NCBI RefSeq assembly: GCF_900491745.1
Contig: NZ_UETR01000027.1
Span: forward strand, 1-39,579
Origin: Amarolinea aalborgensis
GTDB taxonomy: Bacteria > Chloroflexota > Anaerolineae > SSC4 > Amarolineaceae
Length of the DNA stretch: 39,579 nt
Direction: 5' to 3'
Both the position numbers and the translations under genes were made by a program. Within the stretch, counting starts at the first letter, position 1. The number at the start of each line of letters is the position of its first letter. Below are positions 1 through 6,719 of the stretch, piece after piece. The notes under the pieces are model-generated. The model ran no database searches. It worked only from the letters and a program-made list of their open reading frames with translations, and had not been told where the DNA came from.

Positions 1-1
1 G

Positions 2-547
2 GGCCAGCGTGAAGCAGGCAGCACCGTGCGCCTGCCGAACGATGCGGTGATTCTGGCCGAAGGCATTCACGGCTTGAATCCCAACCTGGTGCCGGACATC
101 CCGCCAGAGTGCATTTATCGCATCTATGTCTCAGCCCTGACGCAGCTCAACCTGGACGACCATAACCGCATCCCCACCACGGACACGCGCCTACTGCGCC
201 GCATCGTGCGCGATGCGCAGTACCGCGGGTACACGGCGCAGGCGACGATTCAGCGCTGGGAAAGTGTGCGCAGCGGCGAGACCGCTTACATCTTCCCCTA
301 TCAAGAAAACGCCGACGAGATGTTCAATTCCGCGCTGGTCTATGAACTGGCGGTGCTCAAGCCGTTCGTGGAGCCGCTGCTGCTGCAAATTGAAAACGAC
401 AGCCTGGAATACATCGAGGCGCGCCGCCTTCTGGCCTTCTTGCAGTGGTTTGAACCGTGCTCGCTCGACCTGGTGCCCGATAATTCGCTGCTGCGTGAGT
501 TCATCGGCGGTTCCAGCCTGCAAGATTTCAGCCTGCTGCCATCCTAA
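2..547 (+). CDS. Uridine kinase / phosphoribulokinase-family nucleoside kinase, C-terminal part
   Basis: The reading frame is open to the left edge, so only the C-terminal 181 or so residues are present. The GTG at 26 is internal and is not the real start. Visible motifs are EGIHGLNP near the left edge, then DDHNRIPTTDTRLLRR, then IFPYQENADEMFNSALVYEL, and REFIGGSS near the end. This pattern is typical of the uridine kinase-like domain of long bacterial nucleoside kinases (about 550 residues) that usually carry a TGS/threonyl-tRNA-synthetase-like region and a P-loop upstream. The expected role is ATP-dependent phosphorylation of a nucleoside such as uridine in the cytoplasm. The P-loop lies outside the window, so substrate and full architecture cannot be confirmed. 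The gene ends 17 bp before a strong promoter for the next gene. Confidence 0.85.
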   Translation, partial: GQREAGSTVRLPNDAVILAEGIHGLNPNLVPDIPPECIYRIYVSALTQLNLDDHNRIPTTDTRLLRRIVRDAQYRGYTAQATIQRWESVRSGETAYIFPYQENADEMFNSALVYELAVLKPFVEPLLLQIENDSLEYIEARRLLAFLQWFEPCSLDLVPDNSLLREFIGGSSLQDFSLLPS

Positions 548-564
548 ACGATTTTTGCAGGGGG

Positions 565-593
565 TTGACAAATCGCAGCGAATGGGCTAGAAT
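565..593 (+). promoter_or_regulatory. Sigma70-type promoter of the recombinase-like gene
   Basis: TTGACA at 565-570 and TAGAAT at 588-593 are separated by exactly 17 bp. Transcription would start near 600, giving a leader of about 43 nt before the ATG at 643. The -35 box is perfect and the -10 box is one mismatch from consensus. Confidence 0.8.
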
Positions 594-642
594 GACGTTG
601 GATTAAACTACACGAAACATTTGTCACGTGAGGAGGCCGCAG

Positions 643-1611
643 ATGCCAGATGTAGAGACCGATGCCATGCAACCCAGTCTCTTTACGCCAGAGGCGCAGA
701 TCGCGCCGACCGCGCCGCTTGTCTCCATCCCCGCGCTGAATGCACAATCGTCCCTGGCCGCTGCGATCACCGCCTTCTATCCCTACATGGTGCGCCAGGG
801 ATTCGCCGACAATACCATCAAGGCCTTTCAAAGCGACCTGCGTTTGCTCGGACGCCACGTGGGCGCCAACCGATCGCTCAGCAGCCTGGGCACCGAATCC
901 TTGCAGCAGTTCCTGTACTGGTTGGAGCATGAGCGCAAGGTCCCGTGCAGCTCCAAGAGCTACGCGCGGCGCCTGACGACGCTCAAGGTCTTCTTTGCCT
1001 GGTTAGCGGCCACGGAGATCATCGCTGGCGATCCGGCTGCGCCGATTATCCACCTGCCCATCAGCACCCCCCTGCCGGTAATTCTGTACGACAACGAGGT
1101 CAAACAGATGCTGCAAACCAGTCAAGACTTGCTCTGGCGGCGACACAAGCCTGATGCGCGACCCTATCTCCTCATCAACCTGGTACTGCAAACCGCCATG
1201 AAGAAGGGCGAGGCCATGCGCATCAAACTGGAACACCTGGACATGTCTGATCCCCTCGGCCCGGCCGTTTATGTGCGCTATGAAGATCCCCGCTACCACG
1301 ATAAGGAGCGCAAACTCGGCCTCAGCCCCAAACTGGCTCCACCCGTGCAGCAGTATTTGCGTGAGTATCAGCCCAAAGTGTTTCTCTTTGAATGTACGCC
1401 GCGTAATCTGGAGTACGTACTGGGCGACACGGCCAAGGCCGCCGGGCTGACCAAGAACGTCTCATTCGAAAGCCTGCGCTGGACAGCCGCGGTGCGCGAC
1501 TACCGCACCGGTATGCCGCCCGAACGCCTGCGCCTCAAGATGGGCCTCTCGGAGATTTCCTGGCGCGAAACCGTGGAGAAGATCCGCATCCTGGCCGCGC
1601 CGGGGTTGTAA
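643..1611 (+). CDS. Tyrosine recombinase-like protein with degenerate catalytic residues
   Basis: The 322-residue protein has the layout of a XerC/XerD-type integrase: an N-terminal SAM-like core-binding domain (about 40-130) and a C-terminal catalytic-fold domain (about 145-320). ATG 643 is chosen over GTG 628 because AGGAGG at 631-636 sits 6 nt before it. The beta-hairpin lysine region is kept (KERKLGLSP). The usual first Arg (G-L-R-x-x-E) reads A-M-K-K-G-E, giving Lys187. The HxxR box reads ESLR, giving Glu276 with Arg279 kept. The second His (L-G-H) reads M-G-L, giving Leu302. The position nine residues later, where the nucleophilic Tyr belongs, is Val311. It therefore probably binds DNA but does not cleave by the usual mechanism. 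It is followed 30 bp downstream by an ABC exporter gene and is probably co-transcribed with it. No attachment site or other mobile gene was seen nearby. Confidence 0.8.
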   Translation: MPDVETDAMQPSLFTPEAQIAPTAPLVSIPALNAQSSLAAAITAFYPYMVRQGFADNTIKAFQSDLRLLGRHVGANRSLSSLGTESLQQFLYWLEHERKVPCSSKSYARRLTTLKVFFAWLAATEIIAGDPAAPIIHLPISTPLPVILYDNEVKQMLQTSQDLLWRRHKPDARPYLLINLVLQTAMKKGEAMRIKLEHLDMSDPLGPAVYVRYEDPRYHDKERKLGLSPKLAPPVQQYLREYQPKVFLFECTPRNLEYVLGDTAKAAGLTKNVSFESLRWTAAVRDYRTGMPPERLRLKMGLSEISWRETVEKIRILAAPGL

Positions 1612-1641
1612 GATGCCGACTCGACCACGCGGAGTGTATCC

Positions 1642-3513
1642 TTGAATTCATCCAATAGGACGGCGTCTGGCCGGCCGGCGGCTTCGCTGATCGCTCGCTG
1701 GCGCAGCCAGGCGCGTGAGTTCTGGCAGGCCCTGCGCAACACGCCGGAAGCGTTTCGCCTGGTGTGGGCGGCCAGCCGCCGTGCAGCCCTGGCGGGAATC
1801 GGTCTGATGTTGGTGGCGGCTCTGCTGCCGGCAGCGCAGGCGTGGGTGGGCAAGCTGATCATTGACGCCATCGTCAGCGCCACGCGCCAGGGCATGGAGC
1901 CAGTCGCCGGCCTGCGCTTCGTCCTGCCCTACCTTGGGCTGGAGTTCGCTCTGCTGCTGATCAGCTCGACTGCGAGCCAGATGCGCAGCCTTCTCGACCG
2001 CATCCTGCAATCGCAGCTCACCAATCATGTCAACAGCCTGATTATCCTCAAGGCGATCAGCCTGGATCTGCAGTTTTTCGAAGATCCGATCTTCTACGAT
2101 ATGCTGCAAAACGCACGCCGCCAGGCGGACACCAGCGCGCTCAATATCGTCAACTCATCCCTGCAGATGATACAGCAGGTCATCACCCTGATCTCCCTGG
2201 TCGTCTTGATCGTGCGTTTCAGTCCATGGCTGGCGGTCATCGTCTTTGTGTCGGCCATTCCCGCGTTTCTCTCCCAATCGCAATACGCAGAGCGGGCCTT
2301 TCGCGCCATCAGTCGCCGCGCGCCCGAAGCGCGCCTGCTCAATTACCTGGAAATGCTGCTGACAGGCAACGACACGATCAAAGAGGTCAAACTATTTGGG
2401 CTGGGCCAGCCGCTGCTCAGGCGCTACCAGGAGCTCTTCACGCAGTTCTACCTGGAGGATCGCGCGATTGCCGAACGGCGCACGCTGGCGGGATTGGGTT
2501 GGGGCCTGTTGTCAAACCTGGCCTATTACGGCAGCTATGCGTGGATCGTCCTGCGCACAGTCGCCGGCCAAATTACCCTGGGCGACATGACCATGTTCCT
2601 GGGAATCTTCCGCCAATCGCAAAGCTCGATCCGCGGCCTGCTCGACAGCCTGAATCGCCTGTACGAAAGCAACCTGTTTCTCGATAATCTGATGGCCTAC
2701 CTCAAGCTGCAGCCGCTGCTCACAACGCCGGCCGATGGGCTGACTGCGCCCGCACCCATTTCTCACGGCATTGAGTTTCGCCACGTCTCGTTTCGCTACC
2801 CCGGTTCTGACACCGACGTGCTGCGTGATATCAACCTGCACATCCATCCGGGCGAACGCATTGCGCTCGTGGGCCTCAACGGCGCGGGCAAGACGACGCT
2901 GATCAAGCTGCTCACGCGGCTGTACGACCCGACGGAAGGAGAGGTGCTGCTCGATGGTGTAGACCTGCGCGCGTACGACCTGACGAGTCTGCACCAGCGC
3001 TTTGGCGTCATCTTCCAGGATTTCGTGCGCTACCAGTTCACGGTGCGGGAAAATATCGGCTTCGGCCAGGTGGATGCGCTCGACGATCGCGACCGCATCC
3101 AGGCCGCGGCTGATCGCGGCGGCGCCAGCCCGGTCATCGCGAACCTGCCCCAGGGGTATGACACGATGCTAGGACGGCGTTGGGAGAAAGGCCAGGAACT
3201 GTCGGGCGGGCAGTGGCAAAAGATCGCGCTGGCGCGCGCGTTCATGCGTAAAGCCGAAGTGCTGGTGTTGGACGAGCCTACGTCCGCCCTGGACGCAGAG
3301 GCCGAGTACGAGGTGTTTCGACGCTTCGGCGAGCTGATGGAGGGCCGCATAGCGGTGCTGATCTCGCATCGTTTCTCGACCGTGCGCATGGCAGACCGGA
3401 TCGTCGTGCTGTCAGCCGGCAAGATTATCGAGCTGGGCAGTCATGCCGAATTGATCCAGTTAGACGGCGCCTATGCGCGCTTATTCAATCTGCAGGCAGA
3501 AGGGTATCGCTAG
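1642..3513 (+). CDS. ABC exporter, fused membrane and ATPase domains
   Basis: At 623 residues this matches a half-size type IV (MsbA/LmrA-like) exporter that works as a dimer in the cytoplasmic membrane. Residues about 50-350 form the six-helix membrane domain, and about 370-615 the nucleotide-binding domain. Visible motifs are Walker A (GLNGAGKTT, near residue 410), a Q-loop (FQDF), the ABC signature LSGGQ, Walker B with D-loop (VLVLDEPTSALD) and the H-loop (LISHR). All key residues are present, so it should be active. The start is TTG, supported by GGAG at 1631-1634. The first 20 or so residues are low-complexity. The substrate cannot be told from the sequence; lipids, peptides and drugs are all possible. 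It lies 30 bp after the recombinase-like gene without a visible promoter of its own. Confidence 0.9.
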   Translation: MNSSNRTASGRPAASLIARWRSQAREFWQALRNTPEAFRLVWAASRRAALAGIGLMLVAALLPAAQAWVGKLIIDAIVSATRQGMEPVAGLRFVLPYLGLEFALLLISSTASQMRSLLDRILQSQLTNHVNSLIILKAISLDLQFFEDPIFYDMLQNARRQADTSALNIVNSSLQMIQQVITLISLVVLIVRFSPWLAVIVFVSAIPAFLSQSQYAERAFRAISRRAPEARLLNYLEMLLTGNDTIKEVKLFGLGQPLLRRYQELFTQFYLEDRAIAERRTLAGLGWGLLSNLAYYGSYAWIVLRTVAGQITLGDMTMFLGIFRQSQSSIRGLLDSLNRLYESNLFLDNLMAYLKLQPLLTTPADGLTAPAPISHGIEFRHVSFRYPGSDTDVLRDINLHIHPGERIALVGLNGAGKTTLIKLLTRLYDPTEGEVLLDGVDLRAYDLTSLHQRFGVIFQDFVRYQFTVRENIGFGQVDALDDRDRIQAAADRGGASPVIANLPQGYDTMLGRRWEKGQELSGGQWQKIALARAFMRKAEVLVLDEPTSALDAEAEYEVFRRFGELMEGRIAVLISHRFSTVRMADRIVVLSAGKIIELGSHAELIQLDGAYARLFNLQAEGYR

Positions 3514-3672
3514 GATGCCCTGGACTTCTGGCTGACTAACTCAAATAAGGCCGCGGATGAACACGGATCGCTGCGGATTCCCTGTTTTCGTTGACCGTAG
3601 CGCCGCCGGCATGGATGCCCGACTTGAGGGAGGCTCCTCCATACGCCTCTGCCCCGCGGCTGCGCGCCCGAC
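3514..3672. other. Convergent intergenic region with a phased GGAT repeat
   Basis: This is the 159-bp gap between the convergent ABC exporter and Kelch genes. At 3551-3580 it holds three copies of a CGGAT word (GCGGAT, CGGAT, GCGGAT) spaced roughly one helical turn apart. No strong terminator with a T-tract was found. Confidence 0.4.
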
Positions 3673-5088
3673 TCAGCGCGGGCTGGCGGGCAAAAAGGTG
3701 CGGAAACCGGCCTGGTACTGTTCGTTGACTTCGGCGTAGTCGCCGCTCCAGCCGCCGACGACGTAGATCATCGGGGAAACGGCCGACACCCCGACCCCGC
3801 GCCATTCGCCTCGCCAGGGTGAGACGATGCTCGACCAGGTTTGGGTAAAAGGATCGAACCGTTCCTGGAAATCCACCGCCGCATTGACGCTGCCGCCAAA
3901 GGCGTAGAGTGCGCCGCTCTCCACGATCACACCCAAGCCGCTGCGCGGGGTGCTGAGCGGCGCGCCGGTCTCCCACCCACCGTCTGCCACACCACCATCC
4001 GCATTCAGCGCCAGGGTATAGACCGTCGGCTGGGGCTGTGCGCCGTTGAAGCCGCCAACGAGGAACAAGCGACCGTTGAGGATAGCCGCGCTTGCCAGCG
4101 CGCGCGGCGCTGGCAGCGGTGGGCCGTCGCGCCAGCGGCGCACGGCCGGATCGTAGATCAAAACTGTCGTCGTGACCTGCGTTCCATCCCAACCGCCAAG
4201 CAAGAAGAGCATCGAATCGGAGGCGGCCAGGGCATAGGCCGCGGCCGGCGCGGGGAGCGCGGGCGCTTGCCCCCAAGAATCAGCCACGGGATCGTAGCTG
4301 AGGACTTCGGCGCTGAGCGCGCCGCCGGTCGTCGTCCCGCCGGGCACATAGACCAGATTCTTCAGCACAACCGCCTGCACGTTGGAGAGCGGCCGAGGCA
4401 AATTGGTGCGAGGCTGCCAGTCGTTCCGCTCTGGGTTGTAAACGTCCACCGAATCGGTGATGCCGGTGGGCGTCTCACCGCCGATGGCATAGACCTGACC
4501 TCGGAAAGCCACCAGGGCGTGGCGCGCACGCGGCGCAGGCAGCGCGGCGCGCACGCGCCACCGTGCAGCATCTTGACGCGCGGGCAAGCCAGCCTGTGGC
4601 ATCTCCGCATCGCTGAGCAAGCTCTGACTGGCCGCTTGACTGCGCCCGGCGACTGAACGCATCCAGGGAAATAACAGAGCCAGCGTCACCACCAGCAGAC
4701 TAACGACCAGGTAGACTCGCTGCCAGCGTCTGATCGGCTGCCTGGGCGCCAGGTCAGGCCGCCATGCCGTTAGCGCAGGCTTCAGCGGCGGCGGCAGCAC
4801 ATCAACTGCAACGCTGTCTGCGATTGCCCCGTCCAGGGCCGTTGGTGAGTCGGTTGGGGCGAGGCTGACCTGGCCAATCTGCACCAGACCGCTGCGAATG
4901 GCAACCAGCGTGGCTTCGGTGCGGCTTTGTACATGCAGTTTCTCGAAGATATTGCGCAGGTGGACTTTGACCGTATTGGGGCTGATCACCAGGACGCGCG
5001 CGATTTCCTGATTGGTTTTGCCGGTGGCAACCAGGCTCAAAATTTCGATTTCGCGTTCACTCAGTGGAAGTCGTTCGTCGGCTGGCAT
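3673..5088 (-). CDS. Transmembrane LuxR-type HTH / Kelch-repeat regulator
   Basis: The 471-residue protein begins with a LuxR/GerE helix-turn-helix (about 8-65; LSEREIEILSLVATGKTNQE, then SPNTVKVHLRNIFEKL). A linker follows, then one membrane helix (about 125-142, VVSLLVVTLALLF), and a Kelch beta-propeller (about 185-465). Six Kelch hallmarks can be counted: YAIGG, YVPGG, FLLGG, FLVGG, YAFGG and YVVGG. With the HTH in the cytoplasm, the propeller would lie outside the membrane, giving a one-component sensor of ToxR-like topology. There is no receiver domain. ATG 5088 is preferred over TTG 5148 because the TTG lies in the T-rich tail of the tRNA terminator, and only the ATG places the HTH at the N-terminus. 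Ligand and target genes are unknown. Confidence 0.82.
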   Translation of the reverse strand: MPADERLPLSEREIEILSLVATGKTNQEIARVLVISPNTVKVHLRNIFEKLHVQSRTEATLVAIRSGLVQIGQVSLAPTDSPTALDGAIADSVAVDVLPPPLKPALTAWRPDLAPRQPIRRWQRVYLVVSLLVVTLALLFPWMRSVAGRSQAASQSLLSDAEMPQAGLPARQDAARWRVRAALPAPRARHALVAFRGQVYAIGGETPTGITDSVDVYNPERNDWQPRTNLPRPLSNVQAVVLKNLVYVPGGTTTGGALSAEVLSYDPVADSWGQAPALPAPAAAYALAASDSMLFLLGGWDGTQVTTTVLIYDPAVRRWRDGPPLPAPRALASAAILNGRLFLVGGFNGAQPQPTVYTLALNADGGVADGGWETGAPLSTPRSGLGVIVESGALYAFGGSVNAAVDFQERFDPFTQTWSSIVSPWRGEWRGVGVSAVSPMIYVVGGWSGDYAEVNEQYQAGFRTFLPASPR

Positions 5089-5139
5089 GATGTTGTGTCC
5101 GCCTGGCTGTGCAGGCGCTGTCCTCGCGGCGTATACCCT

Positions 5140-5180
5140 CGTAAACAAAGAACGTTGGAGCGCGAAGGTGCTCCAACGTT
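5140..5180 (-). terminator. Rho-independent terminator of tRNA-Arg
   Basis: A perfect 11-bp stem (5170-5180 with 5151-5161; AACGTTGGAGC against GCTCCAACGTT) has an 8-nt loop. On the minus strand it is followed by the T-rich run CTTTGTTTAC. It begins 13 nt after the tRNA 3' end. Confidence 0.85.
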
Positions 5181-5192
5181 CAACGGATCCAG

Positions 5193-5265
5193 TACCCCCG
5201 GAGGGACTCGAACCCCCAACCTACTGGTTCGAAGCCAGGCGCTCTGTCCATTGAGCTACGAGGGC
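5193..5265 (-). tRNA. tRNA-Arg (anticodon TCG)
   Basis: A 73-nt cloverleaf can be drawn. The acceptor stem GCCCTCG pairs with CGGGGGT (including two G-T pairs). The D stem is GCTC/GAGC. The anticodon stem CCTGG/CCAGT has four pairs and a C-T mismatch at 27-43. The anticodon loop is CTTCGAA. The T arm has a GGGGG/CCCTC stem and a TTCGAGT loop. The anticodon TCG reads CGN arginine codons, and the D loop has the A20 that arginyl-tRNA synthetase recognises. CCA is not encoded. It has its own promoter and terminator. Confidence 0.93.
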
Positions 5266-5275
5266 AAGTCGCGCG

Positions 5276-5304
5276 ATTCTAACACCAGGCATGGGGCCTG
5301 TCAA
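5276..5304 (-). promoter_or_regulatory. Promoter of tRNA-Arg
   Basis: On the minus strand, TTGACA (5304-5299) and TAGAAT (5281-5276) are 17 bp apart. The predicted start, near 5269, is only about four bases ahead of the mature tRNA 5' end at 5265. That leaves almost no leader for RNase P to remove. Confidence 0.8.
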
Positions 5305-5328
5305 GAATCACTGAATCGCTTGCGGCTA

Positions 5329-5357
5329 TTGACAACTCGTGCACTTCCTGATACACT
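5329..5357 (+). promoter_or_regulatory. Promoter of the CBS-domain gene
   Basis: TTGACA at 5329-5334 and TACACT at 5352-5357 have a 17-bp spacer. It diverges from the tRNA-Arg promoter, and the two -35 boxes are only 24 bp apart. The leader to the ATG at 5453 would be about 89 nt. Confidence 0.75.
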
Positions 5358-5452
5358 GATTTTGCCGAGGATCGAGACGTGGTCATTAGGGGCATGGCCT
5401 TGCGCCCGCCCCCCAAAGCCTCGAAAGCCCCGGAAAGATGGAGGTACGATCA

Positions 5453-5863
5453 ATGCCCTATCGAACGGTATTGGAGGCCAAGCGCCTCGGAATTTTCAGT
5501 TGTCTAGCCAACGATACGCTCGAACTTGCCGCGCGGCGCATTGCCGAGGAAGACATTAGCGGAATGGTCGTCGTTGACAGCCAGGGATTCCTCGCCGGCG
5601 TGATCACACGCATTGACCTGCTGCGCGCCTTTGTCAATTCGCCCGAATGGAAAAAAGAACCGGTGAGCGCGTACATGAGTCCTCACGTGATCACGGTGCA
5701 TCCGGACACGCGCCTGATCGAAGTAGCCCACACCCTGCTGCAGAACCATGTCCATCGCGTGGTTGTTGTGCGCGAAGAGGGCGACAAACAACGTCCCATC
5801 GCGGTCATCGGCGACACCGATCTCGTCTACAACATGATGCGGGCATCATCCGAGGATGATTGA
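5453..5863 (+). CDS. Tandem CBS-domain protein
   Basis: The 136-residue cytoplasmic protein consists almost entirely of two CBS motifs forming one Bateman module. The first (about 5-65) contains the stretch ISGMVVVDSQGFLAGVITRI. The second (about 73-130) contains HRVVVVREEG and IAVIGDTDLV. Such modules bind adenosine nucleotides and usually regulate a partner protein or enzyme. No catalytic domain is fused here and no partner gene is adjacent. ATG 5453 is chosen because GGAGG (5440-5444) lies 8 nt before it. The upstream ATG at 5438 has no ribosome site and would bury this one. It has its own promoter and is flanked by genes on the opposite strand, so it is monocistronic. Confidence 0.88.
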   Translation: MPYRTVLEAKRLGIFSCLANDTLELAARRIAEEDISGMVVVDSQGFLAGVITRIDLLRAFVNSPEWKKEPVSAYMSPHVITVHPDTRLIEVAHTLLQNHVHRVVVVREEGDKQRPIAVIGDTDLVYNMMRASSEDD

Positions 5864-5876
5864 GCGTGATCTCAGG

Positions 5877-5910
5877 CTGACGGATAGGGCTGAGGTGCTC
5901 CATCCGTTAG
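5877..5910. terminator. Possible bidirectional terminator hairpin
   Basis: An imperfect inverted repeat (CTGACGGATAGG with CCATCCGTTAG) lies between the convergent CBS gene and the Ala/Gly-rich gene. It lacks a T-run on either side, so it is only a weak candidate. Confidence 0.35.
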
Positions 5911-5917
5911 TCTGACG

Positions 5918-6631
5918 CTATGATTGACTGCCCGTAAGCGCCTTTTTTACGCGCCTACCGCTTGCTTTGACAATGCCACTGACGGCATCCGTGACCACCT
6001 CCGCGCTCTTGGCTGCGTCACGGATCACCCCTTTGGTCACCTGCGCCGCGGCATCGCTCACATCGAGGCCGCTGTCAATGGCGCCTGCGCTTGCGCCTTG
6101 TACACCGCCCACCATGGCGCCGATCACCGTGGCCCCAGCGCCGATCGCGCCCATGGCCGCATTCAGCGATACGTTGGTGATGCTCTCGGCCGCCTGGCGC
6201 GCCGCGGCATCCAAATCACCCTGCGCCGCCATATCGGCCGCGGAGCCAAGATCGCTGACGGCCGAGCGGGTGGCCATCGAGATCGCGTCGCTGGCAATGC
6301 TCAAACCCTGGGCAAGGCCGCTGGCGGCGCCCTTGATCCCACCGCCGGTTGCACCCACCGTGCGGGCCGTGGATTCAATCAACTGCCGCGTAGCCGTCCC
6401 CGCCGACGAGGCCAGACCGCTGATCGCCTCTTTCGCTTGATCCGCACCCTGGGCCGCTTCACCGCTTGACTGCTCGGCGGCCGCCTGCATGGTGGCCTGC
6501 GTGCCTATGACCACACTCTGAGCCAAATCACGCGTCTGTGCCAGACGCTGGTATAGTGCGGCGCTGCGGCGCTTTGCCCGCGCCTGGCTGCTGCTGGAGC
6601 CGCCGGCCGGCGTTTGCTTGCTTTCGCTCAT
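5918..6631 (-). CDS. Ala/Gly/Ser-rich helical protein of unknown function
   Basis: The 237-residue protein matches no family I recognise. It has a basic, Ser-rich N-terminus (MSESKQTPAGG, then several Arg/Lys) and then long runs of small residues with regular Gly, such as GGGIKGAASGLAQG. Around 155-185 a glycine-zipper-like hydrophobic stretch (AAMGAIGAGATVIGAMVGGV) could enter a membrane. The C-terminus is basic (GRRVKKALTGSQS). The composition recalls stress-associated, amphipathic-helix or phasin-like proteins, but that is only a resemblance. The start is secure: GAGGAGG sits just before the ATG, and a candidate promoter lies 45 bp upstream. It ends convergent with the CBS gene. Confidence 0.72.
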   Translation of the reverse strand: MSESKQTPAGGSSSSQARAKRRSAALYQRLAQTRDLAQSVVIGTQATMQAAAEQSSGEAAQGADQAKEAISGLASSAGTATRQLIESTARTVGATGGGIKGAASGLAQGLSIASDAISMATRSAVSDLGSAADMAAQGDLDAAARQAAESITNVSLNAAMGAIGAGATVIGAMVGGVQGASAGAIDSGLDVSDAAAQVTKGVIRDAAKSAEVVTDAVSGIVKASGRRVKKALTGSQS

Positions 6632-6675
6632 AACTCCTCCTCAACCGTTTATGTTCACCCACATTTCCTACAGAC

Positions 6676-6704
6676 AAGATACCATCGGAGTCAAAAAAAC
6701 TCAA
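6676..6704 (-). promoter_or_regulatory. Promoter of the Ala/Gly-rich gene
   Basis: On the minus strand, TTGAGT (6704-6699) and TATCTT (6681-6676) are 17 bp apart. The start would be near 6669, about 38 nt before the ATG at 6631. Confidence 0.55.
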
Positions 6705-6711
6705 GTTTGAG
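6693..6711 (-). terminator. Short hairpin plus T7 after the LysM gene
   Basis: CTCAA/TTGAG pairs form a short stem (6700-6711), followed on the minus strand by seven T residues (6699-6693). The stem is only 4-5 bp, so termination would be weak. The signal overlaps the -35 box of the next promoter. Confidence 0.4.
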
Positions 6712-6719
6712 AAAGCGCA

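Noticed and set aside
5089..5148. TTG start 20 codons upstream for the LuxR/Kelch gene
   Set aside because: The TTG is in the T-rich tail of the tRNA-Arg terminator and has no ribosome site; the ATG at 5088 puts the HTH at the N-terminus.
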